A DNA stretch of 64,000 bases, taken from contig NZ_CP156660.1 in NCBI RefSeq assembly GCF_039851975.1, positions 1,178,001 through 1,242,000 on the forward strand, read 5' to 3'. The notes below the pieces were generated by a model. The model was given only the letters and a program-made list of their open reading frames with translations, was not told the DNA's origin and ran no database searches. How positions within the stretch are numbered: position 1 is the first letter of the stretch; the number at the start of each line of letters is the position of its first letter. The DNA is from Desulfoscipio sp. XC116 (GTDB lineage: Bacteria > Bacillota > Desulfotomaculia > Desulfotomaculales > Desulfallaceae). Made by a program: the position numbers and the translations under genes. Shown here piece by piece: positions 1-6,745 of this stretch.

Positions 1-13
1 CCACGTAATATTC

Positions 14-80
14 AAGTGTTCCATAATATGAAAAAATGAGATTGGTCTTTTTTGATAGCTGCCACACAGGCGGCTGTTAA
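14..80. repeat. Direct repeat copy 1 flanking the RelE-type TA pair
   Basis: About 67 nt that recur nearly unchanged at 691-756; both begin AAGTGTTCCATAATATGAAA and end CAGGCGGCTGTTAA, with one indel and a handful of substitutions. The two copies bracket the toxin-antitoxin pair. Immediately after this copy, 80-154 could encode a 24-residue lysine-rich peptide (MQSEQSNKLDKLKKEIEKEK then RKNN), which has no clear ribosome site and may be a remnant. The origin of the repeat is unknown. Confidence 0.75.
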
Positions 81-150
81 TGCAAAGTGAGCAATCAAAC
101 AAGCTAGACAAGCTAAAAAAAGAAATAGAAAAGGAGAAACGGAAAAATAA

Positions 151-186
151 TTGACAGAATATATAATATCAAATATGATATTATAT
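151..186 (+). promoter_or_regulatory. Promoter and palindromic operator of RelE-type TA operon
   Basis: TTGACA (151-156), a 17-nt spacer and TATGAT (174-179) form a near-consensus sigma-A promoter. A perfect 10-bp inverted repeat, ATATAATATC (161-170) and GATATTATAT (177-186), overlaps the -10 box. This layout fits autorepression by the encoded antitoxin or the toxin-antitoxin complex, which is the usual regulation of type II modules; that role is inferred. Confidence 0.7.
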
Positions 187-208
187 GTAAAGGCAGAGGA
201 GATATTTC

Positions 209-457
209 ATGCAGATTGAATATAGTAAACAGCCGAAAAAGTATCTTAAAAAGGCTGATGCAAACACAAGAGCGAAACTGGAAAAAGCAATTGAAGGGCT
301 TAAAGAGTTGGAAGGGAATATTCAAAAAATCAAAGGCACTGATTTATACAGGCTTAAAATTGAGCATTACCGCATAGGATTTTCAGTTGATATTAATAAT
401 AATATCATACTTGTTGAAGCCATACATCCACGTGGAGAGTTTTACAAGCATATATAA
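209..457 (+). CDS. RelE/ParE-family toxin (type II TA)
   Basis: An 82-residue basic protein with the RelE/ParE layout: an N-terminal KKYLKKAD helix start, a central KIKGTDLYRLKIEHYRIGF strand pair and a C-terminal HPRGEFY tail. In this family the toxin is usually a ribosome-dependent mRNA endonuclease. The start ATG follows GGCAGAGGAG. It lies first in its operon, 17 nt upstream of the ribbon-helix-helix-like partner, so the toxin precedes the antitoxin as in HigBA-type modules, the reverse of the classical RelBE order. The pair sits between direct repeats, suggesting acquisition as a cassette. Family assignment is from sequence pattern only. Confidence 0.8.
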   Translation: MQIEYSKQPKKYLKKADANTRAKLEKAIEGLKELEGNIQKIKGTDLYRLKIEHYRIGFSVDINNNIILVEAIHPRGEFYKHI

Positions 458-474
458 GTAAGGAGGTCGTGAGT

Positions 475-690
475 ATGACAAGGAATGAATTTGAAAAAAA
501 ATTGAAAGCCATTCCCGAAGTCGAACCGGACGCCGAAGATTTAGAGCTTTTAAGGATAGCGGGACGGACGGAATACAATGGAAAAATATCTCTTCGTCTT
601 CCGAAATCCCTTCATAAAGAACTTGTTGAGGATGCGAAAAAAGAGGGTATTTCTCTGAATCAGTTTATACTTTACAAGCTGGCAAAGTAA
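475..690 (+). CDS. Ribbon-helix-helix antitoxin (HicB/Arc-like)
   Basis: About 71 residues. The C-terminal half, GKISLRLPKSLHKELVEDAK followed by GISLNQFILYKL, is the classic RHH pattern: a DNA-contacting beta strand, then two helices, as in HicB C-termini and Arc/MetJ proteins. The N-terminal acidic segment (EVEPDAEDLELL) is the likely toxin-binding part. A GTG at 469 is possible, but AGGAGG at 461-466 is only 2 nt from it and 8 nt from the ATG at 475, so 475 is preferred. It probably neutralises the upstream RelE-type toxin and binds the operator at 161-186. Confidence 0.75.
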   Translation: MTRNEFEKKLKAIPEVEPDAEDLELLRIAGRTEYNGKISLRLPKSLHKELVEDAKKEGISLNQFILYKLAK

Positions 691-756
691 AAGTGTTCCA
701 TAATATGAAAAAACGCGATGGTCTATTTTGATAGCCGCAGCCCAGGCGGCTGTTAA
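691..756. repeat. Direct repeat copy 2 flanking the RelE-type TA pair
   Basis: Second copy of the repeat at 14-80, starting one nucleotide after the antitoxin stop codon and sharing roughly 58 of 66 positions. Both copies also encode, in one frame, a short AAxQAAVN tail, so the repeat could be the duplicated 3-prime end of a lost gene. Tight placement against the antitoxin stop supports a cassette boundary. Confidence 0.75.
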
Positions 757-845
757 CAATAAGGACCGATCGAAGTAAGTATTATGCCCGAGGCTCCAAG
801 GTCCTTATATACCAAGGATTTGAGAGATTTAGCATAAAATAAAGT

Positions 846-890
846 AAGGGTATTGTCTTTTAGAAATTTTAAGAGACAATACCCTTTTTG
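846..890 (+). terminator. Intrinsic terminator
   Basis: Stem of 13 bp, AAGGGTATTGTCT pairing with AGACAATACCCTT, with an AT-rich loop, directly followed by TTTG. It would end transcripts of the TA cassette before the ArsR operon. Confidence 0.8.
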
Positions 891-967
891 CTTGCTGCAA
901 TTGTTCCCTCCACGTAAAACTGTGCAGCAATTAAACTAATAGGAGACAATTTAAGAATAATTTTGTC

Positions 968-1041
968 TTGACTTAACCTGTCACCTGTAATATATATATT
1001 ACAGGTGACAGGTATCAATATTTAATACCTGTCTGGCAGGT
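968..1041 (+). promoter_or_regulatory. Promoter overlapped by 38-bp palindromic operator array (ArsR operon)
   Basis: TTGACT (968-973), 17 nt, then TATATA (991-996) form a sigma-A promoter. A perfect 38-bp palindrome spans 976-1013, each half reading ACCTGTCACCTGTAATATA, and covers the spacer and -10. Two further inverted repeats reuse the same half-site: GACAGGTAT (1007-1015) with ATACCTGTC (1025-1033), and ACCTG (1027-1031) with CAGGT (1037-1041). The likely ligand is the ArsR-type protein encoded next, acting as an autorepressor; this is inferred from position. Confidence 0.75.
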
Positions 1042-1117
1042 CTAATGCTTTATGAGTGCTGGGTTACTAAAATCCCGAAGAAGCATGCGATGCCGAAGTT
1101 TAAAGGAGGGATAGGAA

Positions 1118-1501
1118 ATAAATGATAACAATAATTTAAAACCAGCGTCACCTTCAGGTGACGATTTAATCAAAATATTGGAGGCACTGGCAAATCCCCA
1201 CAGAATACAAATCATTGCTTTATTGAAAGGCAGGCGTATCCATGTCAGTCAGCTTGCCCGTGAGGCCAAGATTAGCAGACCGCTGTTATACATGCATCTA
1301 AAACGATTAGAGACCGCTGGATTAGTAACTAGTAAATTGGAATTGGCAAATGACGGAAAAGCTATGAATTATTATGAAGTGACACCTTTTGCATTCCACT
1401 TAAATCCAGAGAGCATAGCGGAAGCCGTAAAAACGCTCACTATTAAAAGAACTGGTAGCACCACCCCAGACGATGCTATCAACGAAAAGGGGGATAATTA
1501 A
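1118..1501 (+). CDS. ArsR-family winged-helix transcriptional regulator
   Basis: Small winged-helix repressor. ALANPHRIQIIALL is the ArsR first helix pair and VSQLAREAKISRPLLYMHLK the recognition helix region; no CxC metal motif is visible, so the inducer is unknown. A TTG at 1178 would cut the first helix. The frame is open back to 1115, and a strong AAAGGAGGG (1102-1110) is best spaced for codon 1118, which is ATA (rare) and would give NDNNLKPASPSGDDLIKILE. The only nearby ATG (1122) gives a five-codon reading frame. The start is therefore ATA 1118 or a mutated ATG, with TTG 1178 as fallback. It overlaps the next gene by 1 nt and probably represses its own operon through the palindrome upstream. 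Confidence 0.75.
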   Translation: MNDNNNLKPASPSGDDLIKILEALANPHRIQIIALLKGRRIHVSQLAREAKISRPLLYMHLKRLETAGLVTSKLELANDGKAMNYYEVTPFAFHLNPESIAEAVKTLTIKRTGSTTPDDAINEKGDN

Positions 1502-1761
1502 TGAACGAAGAAGTTATTTCACAAATTGGCGGAATGGTCTTTGTGCTTGTACTGCTTGTACCACTGGCTGTGGTATTAGTATGGCAGGGTTTCAGAACTT
1601 GGCAAAAGAGGATATCGAGTAAGGCAGAAATCGCAAGGGATGAGGCCTATCGCAAGCTTGCAGAAGAAGCTATCTTGGTACAAACGAAAATATCGGAAGA
1701 GCTATCCGATTTACGCGTTCGCGTAGCTTCTATAGAAAAAATGCTTAGGGAGGTTGACTGA
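1501..1761 (+). CDS. Small membrane protein with coiled-coil tail
   Basis: Eighty-six residues: one N-terminal membrane segment (about residues 10-30, MVFVLVLLVPLAVVLVW), then a charged helix (RDEAYRKLAEEAILVQTKIS) ending in a heptad-like LSDLRVRVASIEKMLREV. No family is recognised. It starts on the last base of the regulator stop codon, so translation is coupled. Genes of this shape often accompany PadR/ArsR-type membrane-stress regulators, but no function can be assigned here. Confidence 0.65.
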   Translation: MNEEVISQIGGMVFVLVLLVPLAVVLVWQGFRTWQKRISSKAEIARDEAYRKLAEEAILVQTKISEELSDLRVRVASIEKMLREVD

Positions 1762-1845
1762 AGCTATAACCGCAGAAAAATCGTTAATAATCTAGCGTTA
1801 ATAGATAGTCCGGCTCAAAAATTATAAAGGTGAAGGGGGAACAAA

Positions 1846-2448
1846 ATGGATCTCTTTATTGGAGGATTAACTATATTCGCTGTTCTTTTAGTGATAACCG
1901 GTGTTACACTGCTTATCGGTAAATTTAGAAAAGATAAATTAAAAATAAGGCAAAAGAATTGGTGGCTCATTACTCATATGACTTTTGTCATTATTTATTT
2001 AAGCGGTATTTGGGGAATGCTTTTACTTGCCGTTTTGACAGAATTTACGACCGACAATAATCTGATATATGCTTCACATGTATTCATAAAACGTTTTGAT
2101 CATTTCTTAGTCATTCCTGGTGCTTTCGGTTCGCTCATTACCGGAATTTGGCTTGCTATCAGGACGCATTGGGGAGGGCTAACGAAGTATTATTGGGTTT
2201 TAGCAAAATGGATCGGTAATATAGTGGCGATTATTTTCGGCGCGACCTATGTGCGGATTTGGATAGACGATTCACTCTCTACTAGTATGATTACCAGTGG
2301 TATGTATCCTTTACAAAATCCGGCTTATTTTCAAAATCGTCAGTTGCTATTCGTTGGCATTGCAATATGTATTGCTTTACTACTCTTCTTAGTAGTGATT
2401 TCTTATCTTAGACCATGGGGGAAAAGAAAAAAAGAAGCAATAGAATGA
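1846..2448 (+). CDS. DUF2269-type integral membrane protein
   Basis: Two hundred residues with about five hydrophobic helices: residues 4-24, 38-62, 86-106, 122-142 and 165-187. The KNWWLITHM, RFDHFLVIPGAFGSLITGIW and YYWVLAKWIGN segments match the DUF2269 predicted integral membrane family; biochemical function is unknown. It follows the regulator and coiled-coil genes in the same direction, so is probably under ArsR-type control. GTGAAGGGGG lies upstream of the ATG. Its stop codon overlaps the ATG at 2445 (ATGA), implying coupling to a fourth gene. Confidence 0.7.
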   Translation: MDLFIGGLTIFAVLLVITGVTLLIGKFRKDKLKIRQKNWWLITHMTFVIIYLSGIWGMLLLAVLTEFTTDNNLIYASHVFIKRFDHFLVIPGAFGSLITGIWLAIRTHWGGLTKYYWVLAKWIGNIVAIIFGATYVRIWIDDSLSTSMITSGMYPLQNPAYFQNRQLLFVGIAICIALLLFLVVISYLRPWGKRKKEAIE

Positions 2449-2703
2449 AAAAAAGAAGAGTTATTATATGTATCATATTAATTGTTTGGTTGCATTCTTT
2501 ATCGCTTATTTTTCTTTAGCAATGGCAATAAATTACCTATTTTTGCAATCCCAATAACAACGTATGAAGATGGTGGTTCAGCAGAATATTATGGCTTGCG
2601 TTATAGGGTCATAAAAAATGTCAATTTAACTGTCGAAAGGGGTCCCGAGATAGTAAAAATTGATTTTGGAACATGGTTTCTGAGATTCTCATATACACAA
2701 TAG
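2445..2703 (+). pseudogene. Frameshifted small secreted/membrane protein
   Basis: Translation from the coupled ATG at 2445 gives a signal-anchor-like MKKRRVIICIILIVWLHSLS and stops at 2517-2519. A different frame, open from about 2482 to 2703, continues with a conserved-looking globular part: NKLPIFAIPITTYEDGG, then EYYGLRYRVIKNVNL and IDFGTWFLRFS. The two parts belong together, so one indel between about 2480 and 2520 breaks the gene, or the sequence has an error there. The YEDGG...YYGLxYxVI pattern is familiar from small uncharacterised clostridial proteins; no function is known. Confidence 0.55.
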
Positions 2704-2710
2704 TAGCCAA

Positions 2711-2730
2711 TGGGGTCAGGCCTGATCCCA
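2711..2730. repeat. 20-bp palindrome upstream of the PstS-like gene
   Basis: TGGGGTCAGG followed directly by CCTGATCCCA, a palindrome with a single G-T position. GGGTCAGGCCTGA-type palindromes often recur as dispersed repeats in clostridial genomes; here only one copy is seen. It sits between the frameshifted gene and the ribosome site of the lipoprotein gene. Confidence 0.5.
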
Positions 2731-2745
2731 TCATAGGAGGGCAAA

Positions 2746-3777
2746 ATGAGAATAATGAAAAAATCCGTAATGGTTGTGTTATTATTCGTTATGCTTTTAT
2801 CATCTGTTTCTTGTACAAAAAGCCCGAGCACTTTAGAATCAAAAGAATCAAAGGGTTCTACATCTGAAACAATTGTAAATAATGGGTCAAATCCAGGCAC
2901 TCAAGCCCCTAATAACCTTATGAGTACCACTGCCGACAAATTAGGAATTACTCATCAAAACTACCCGAGAATTGATGGCTCCACATCAACACTTGCAATT
3001 ATAAAAGCAATCAATAATACTATGTACCAAAGTGATGAGAATGACAATTTCCCTAAGACAGCATCAAAAACAGTACCGTCATATAAATTGCTGATAAACG
3101 GTGAAGTGGATATGATAGTTGTACCTTACGCTTCTTCCGATGTTCTGGCCCTTGCAGAGGATAAAGGTATAAAACTTGAATTTTACCCGGTAGCCGCGGA
3201 GGCACTAGTATTTATTACACCTAAAGAAAACAAGGCCGAAAATATAACTATGGAGCAGGTGCGTGAAATATATTTAAATTACGGAATTACGAATTGGTCT
3301 ACACTGGGCGGCCCTGACCTTAAGCTTGTTCCAATTTGCCGGAATTCGGATAGTGGCAGCCAGTCACAGATGGATAACCTTATTCTAAACGGTAAAAACA
3401 TGCATTCTTCCATTCAGAAAAACCATGTGGAGCTAACCATGGAGGGTATGTTAGAACAAGTAGCTTTTTTTCATAACGGGGGATTGGCGGGCAAACCAAC
3501 AAAAAGTTATGCTCTGGGCTATACCTTATACACCTACCTAAAAGGCATGGGGGAAATCACCGGGATAGATGAGCGGTTAAAGTTGCTTGCCTTTGAAGGT
3601 GTTGTTCCCTCTGAAGAAAGCATAGCTGAGGGGACCTATTCTCTTAGTGATGCTTATTATGTAGTGATACGAAGCGATTTACCTAAAGAACATAGTGCCA
3701 GAAGGATCATTAATTGGCTGAAGTCCGATGATGGTAAGGCTATTATAAAGGGACTGAAGCTTATTCCTAAGCAATAG
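2746..3777 (+). CDS. PstS-like solute-binding lipoprotein (orphan)
   Basis: A 343-residue lipoprotein: residues 1-23 are a signal peptide ending in the lipobox LSSVSC, followed by a Ser/Thr/Asn-rich linker to about residue 65. The mature part has PstS/PBP-like features: YPRIDGSTSTLAIIKAI near residue 78, the typical phosphate-binding-fold opening, and ICRNSDSGSQSQMDNLIL near residue 200, the second anion-binding loop. No pstC, pstA or pstB is adjacent, so it may act as a lone sensor or scavenging protein; binding of phosphate is likely but not proven. AGGAGGG precedes the ATG. Confidence 0.75.
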   Translation: MRIMKKSVMVVLLFVMLLSSVSCTKSPSTLESKESKGSTSETIVNNGSNPGTQAPNNLMSTTADKLGITHQNYPRIDGSTSTLAIIKAINNTMYQSDENDNFPKTASKTVPSYKLLINGEVDMIVVPYASSDVLALAEDKGIKLEFYPVAAEALVFITPKENKAENITMEQVREIYLNYGITNWSTLGGPDLKLVPICRNSDSGSQSQMDNLILNGKNMHSSIQKNHVELTMEGMLEQVAFFHNGGLAGKPTKSYALGYTLYTYLKGMGEITGIDERLKLLAFEGVVPSEESIAEGTYSLSDAYYVVIRSDLPKEHSARRIINWLKSDDGKAIIKGLKLIPKQ

Positions 3778-3861
3778 AGATAATACAAAAATTTTATTTG
3801 TAGCTGTTTCTTACATTGCTTAAACTAGCTAGTCCAAGGGCTATTAAGGGAGTGATTATAT

Positions 3862-3996
3862 ATGATGTATCCATATATAACTTTTGCTGATGAAACAGAG
3901 ATAGTGCATTCCCATATCAGTGAAGATAATGGAGTCCAATGTGTGGAGGTTCATTTTGAGCGCCCTACCGAAGAAGGTTTTGATATGGCGGCATGA
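3862..3996 (+). pseudogene. Truncated small conserved protein
   Basis: ATG behind AAGGGAG encodes 44 residues: MMYPYITFADETEIVHSHIS, then VQCVEVHFERPTEEGFDMAA and stop. I recall a family of about 80-residue proteins with YPYIxFxDxTEVxHS and VEVHFERPTExGFDxARCxLPSYxW; here the frame stops at the expected ARCxLP point, and the following codons still read IPARKEL before a second stop. It therefore looks like a decayed copy. The family resemblance is from memory. Confidence 0.5.
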
Positions 3997-4056
3997 ATTC
4001 CGGCTAGAAAAGAGCTATATACCTATTAAGTTTACCAAACGCAATCAAATGAATTG

Positions 4057-4092
4057 TTGAATGCTTTAGTCATATTATGATATGCTATGACT
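4057..4092 (+). promoter_or_regulatory. Promoter and inverted repeat of Phd/ParE-type TA operon
   Basis: TTGAAT (4057-4062), 18 nt, TATGCT (4081-4086). A perfect 7-bp inverted repeat AGTCATA (4068-4074) / TATGACT (4086-4092) surrounds the -10, fitting an autoregulatory operator for the Phd-type antitoxin downstream. Confidence 0.5.
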
Positions 4093-4121
4093 ATAAAAGG
4101 TATAAGAAAGAAGGTGTATAT

Positions 4122-4400
4122 ATGGAATCTGATATCAGACCATCTTCTGATTTAAGAAATCATTATAGCGAAATTTCAAAGCAATGCAGGGAGACACAGA
4201 GACCAATTATTATTACTGTAAATGGACGTGGAGATACAGTGGTATTGGGATTGCAGAAATATTATCAGATGGAATCTGAACTTGAGCTGTTACGCACACT
4301 GGCAGAAGCTGAAGATGATTTGAAAAATGGAAGAGTTGCACCTATGCGGAATACGTTTGACGACATTCGGAAATCTTTAATGGACAGGAAGAATGGATGA
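4122..4400 (+). CDS. Phd/YefM-family antitoxin
   Basis: Ninety-two residues from ATG 4122, preceded by AAGAAGG; an in-frame upstream ATG at 4077 lies inside the promoter and is less likely. IRPSSDLRNHYSEISKQCRE followed by RPIIITVNGRGDTVVLGLQKY is the Phd/YefM DNA-binding fold (helix with S-D-L-R, then the paired strands IIITxNGxxxxVxL). The C-terminal part (LLRTLAEAEDDLKNGRVAP) is the toxin-wrapping helix. It overlaps the toxin gene by 4 nt. Confidence 0.85.
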   Translation: MESDIRPSSDLRNHYSEISKQCRETQRPIIITVNGRGDTVVLGLQKYYQMESELELLRTLAEAEDDLKNGRVAPMRNTFDDIRKSLMDRKNG

Positions 4401-4708
4401 AATACAAAATCACGAGGACGGATAAAGCAGAGGAGCAACTTGGTGAAATCATCTTTTATATTGCTGATGATTCGGGAAGTGTAGATATGGCGATAAATTA
4501 TCTGGATATGATAGAAACCGCAATAAATAGATTAAAGGATTTCCCGAGGTCGGGAAATCCACCAAGGTATTCAATTTTAAGAAAACAGGGATATCTAATA
4601 CTCATTATGGAAAAACATCTTGTCTTTTATAAAACAGATGATGGAAAAAAGACTGTAACGATTCACGCTGTGGTAGATGGGAGACGGGAATACAGAAACT
4701 TAATTTAG
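4397..4708 (+). CDS. ParE-family toxin (type II TA)
   Basis: A 103-residue RelE/ParE-superfamily protein. YKITRTDKAEEQLGEIIFYI opens the fold, a helical hairpin (AINYLDMIETAINRLKDFPR) follows, and GYLILIMEKHLVFYKTD plus TIHAVVDGRREYRNLI form the C-terminal strands. The FPxSG and GRREYxxLI motifs are typical of ParE/RelE toxins next to Phd-type antitoxins. ATGA overlap with the antitoxin implies coupled translation. The target (gyrase or mRNA) cannot be told from sequence. Confidence 0.85.
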   Translation: MKYKITRTDKAEEQLGEIIFYIADDSGSVDMAINYLDMIETAINRLKDFPRSGNPPRYSILRKQGYLILIMEKHLVFYKTDDGKKTVTIHAVVDGRREYRNLI

Positions 4709-4714
4709 AGGAAA

Positions 4715-4804
4715 ATGATACCTAAAAGAGCTAAGGATCAATTAATCAAGGAAATATTAAAAATCATTAACGTTGTGCAGGCGGACAAACCCTATGAAAT
4801 ATAA
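4715..4804 (+). CDS. 29-residue micro-ORF, possible gene remnant
   Basis: ATG eight bases after the toxin stop encodes MIPKRAKDQLIKEILKIINV and nine more residues. The upstream GAGGAAA is a plausible ribosome site. The KRxxDQLIKEIL start resembles the first helix of small winged-helix regulators, so this may be the stub of a truncated gene. Weak evidence. Confidence 0.25.
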   Translation: MIPKRAKDQLIKEILKIINVVQADKPYEI

Positions 4805-4894
4805 TCTTTTTTACCCTTGCCAATTGCTTTTTTGATTATTACAATGAAGGATATCCTCAAATATTATGATTGATAAATTAAGGGAGGTTTGGCA

Positions 4895-5206
4895 ATGGGA
4901 CTGGAAGGATACAAATTAATTGTTACCATTGTAAATAAAGGCAAAGGGGAAAAGGTGGCAAACATCACCCATCACGCCGGTGCCGAAGGCGGGACCATTC
5001 TTTTCGGACGAGGAACCGCTGTTCGGTTATTGTTGGGGATTAGTATCGAGCCGGAAAAAGACATCGTTCTAACTTTAATTGAGAAAGATAAAGCTCGAAC
5101 GGTGCTGGATGCCATTGTAGAAAAAATGGATCTGAATGAACCCAATAGGGGAATTGCCTTTATACTTCCCCTTGATCAAGTTGTGGGCATTAACAAAAGC
5201 TACTAA
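4895..5206 (+). CDS. P-II-like nitrogen/energy sensor protein
   Basis: About 103 residues with P-II superfamily order: GYKLIVTIVNKGKGEKVANI (first strand-helix), a short loop GAEGGTILFGRGTA at the place of the T-loop, then DIVLTLIEKDKARTVLDAI and GIAFILPLDQVVGI. The GxxGGTIxxGRG loop is typical of a P-II-like subgroup without the GlnB uridylylation tyrosine; such proteins usually bind nucleotides and act on an adjacent membrane protein. A TTG at 4889 is too close to GGGAGG (4882-4887), so ATG 4895 is chosen. The next gene, 210 nt on, is an ion transporter and the likely partner. Confidence 0.8.
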   Translation: MGLEGYKLIVTIVNKGKGEKVANITHHAGAEGGTILFGRGTAVRLLLGISIEPEKDIVLTLIEKDKARTVLDAIVEKMDLNEPNRGIAFILPLDQVVGINKSY

Positions 5207-5416
5207 AGATATCGAGTAGGTAGCTGGGAATATGTAGCATGTGAAGAAAATGCCGGGAGAGTTGGCTTCTAAAGACTGAGATCTACGAAATACTAATCAG
5301 GGGATTTTCTTTTGATTTTTGCCCAATTGTATTCTATATATCAGCGGCTTCAATTATAAGAAGTTCAATAAGGGGGAATTTCAGGAAAAAGTAAAACATG
5401 AAGGAGGACACGACTA

Positions 5417-6745
5417 TTGATACATTTAACACAGAACTTAGCCGGTTGGCAAACTATAGTAGCAGTAGTGATTTTTCTTACAAGTTATGCCCTGATCATT
5501 TCTGAAAAAATTAATCGTTCTATTATTGCCATGTGTGGCGCGCTCCTAATGATCATATTGGGTATTGTAGACCTGCATGAAGCTTACACTGAGTATATCC
5601 ACTGGGCAACCATTTTCTTGCTCCTTGGCATGATGATTTTGGTTGGAATTACAAATAAGAGCGGAATTTTTCAATATATTGCGGTAAAGACAGCGCAAAG
5701 CGCGAATGGGGACCCGGTGAAAATATTGGTACGGCTTGCCTTGCTGACAGCTGTTGTCTCGGCTTTTGTCGATATTGTAACTACGGTTTTGCTGATTACT
5801 CCCTTTACGATTGCCATTACCCGGGCTTTGCATATTCGCCCCTTCCCTTTCCTCGTCACGGAGATATTTGCCTGCAATATTGGCGGCGCCGCTACTTTAG
5901 TGGGGGATCCGCCAAATATCATGATTGGTGTGGCAGCAGATATCTCCTTTAATGATTTTCTCGTTCATATTACACCAATCATCATCGTTATTTTGCTCAT
6001 CACGATCGCTTATCTAAAATTCTTCTTTGGCAAACAGCTTCAGGTACAGGAAAAATACAGGCAACAGCTGATGGATATTGATGCAAAAGATTACATCCGA
6101 AATTCGGCTCTGGCTAAAAAATCTATTTTTGTTTTTGCCCTTACCTTATTGGGCTTTGTCTTGCACCAGTTTCTGCATCTGGAACCGGCGGTAGTTGCTT
6201 TATCGGGTGCTACTCTGTTGATGCTCATCGGAGTCAAAGAAAGCGATTTGGATGAGGTCTTTCACTCGGTGGAATGGATAACCATATTTTTCTTTGCCGG
6301 CTTGTTTATCCTGGTGGGAGGGCTGGTTGAGGTAGGTCTTATTAGCAAGGCCGCGTCCTGGATGATAGAAGTTACCGGCGGCAATATGGCCCTTACTTCC
6401 CTGGTCATCATGTGGGGAGCCGGTCTGGCTTCCGCTTTTGTTGACAACATCCCCTTGGTGGTTACTCTGATTCCTATGATTCAAGATATGATTATACAAT
6501 TAACGCTACCTCAGGTACAAGCCTCCACACTCTGGTGGTCTCTGGCCCTGGGAGCTTGCCTGGGCGGCAACGGTACTTTGATTGCCTCATCCGCGAATCT
6601 AATTGTCGCTTCGATCGCGGCCCGGGAAGAAGAATCTATTTCATTTATAAATTTCCTCAAAGCAAGCATCCCGGTGACCCTGCTTTCCTTGATATTGGCA
6701 ACCGTATATGTGTACATTGTGTTTATTAAAATAGGCTTTGCTTAA
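5417..6745 (+). CDS. ArsB/NhaD (ion transporter superfamily) permease
   Basis: A 442-residue polytopic protein with about 11-12 membrane helices and the two-fold repeat of the ArsB/NhaD/SLC13-like group. Diagnostic are GGAATLVGDPPNIMIG in the first half and ASAFVDNIPLVVTLIPM plus GACLGGNGTLIASSANLIV in the second. The substrate could be arsenite, Na+/H+ or an organic anion. No ars genes lie nearby, so arsenic export is not favoured. Start is TTG 5417 behind AAGGAGGA (5401-5408). The preceding P-II-like gene suggests gating by nucleotide state. Confidence 0.85.
   Translation: MIHLTQNLAGWQTIVAVVIFLTSYALIISEKINRSIIAMCGALLMIILGIVDLHEAYTEYIHWATIFLLLGMMILVGITNKSGIFQYIAVKTAQSANGDPVKILVRLALLTAVVSAFVDIVTTVLLITPFTIAITRALHIRPFPFLVTEIFACNIGGAATLVGDPPNIMIGVAADISFNDFLVHITPIIIVILLITIAYLKFFFGKQLQVQEKYRQQLMDIDAKDYIRNSALAKKSIFVFALTLLGFVLHQFLHLEPAVVALSGATLLMLIGVKESDLDEVFHSVEWITIFFFAGLFILVGGLVEVGLISKAASWMIEVTGGNMALTSLVIMWGAGLASAFVDNIPLVVTLIPMIQDMIIQLTLPQVQASTLWWSLALGACLGGNGTLIASSANLIVASIAAREEESISFINFLKASIPVTLLSLILATVYVYIVFIKIGFA

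Larger units (their letters stand above)
757..1117. other. Intergenic region with inverted repeat, terminator and operator
   Basis: No gene is seen in these 360 nt. An inverted repeat ATAAGGACC (759-767) / GGTCCTTAT (800-808) with a 32-nt loop follows the TA cassette; its role is unknown. A terminator lies at 846-890 and the ArsR-operon promoter with its operators at 968-1041, listed separately. Confidence 0.6.

Noticed and set aside
5417-6745. Arsenite efflux pump
   Set aside because: No arsenic genes nearby and the family includes Na+/H+ and organic-anion transporters; substrate left open.
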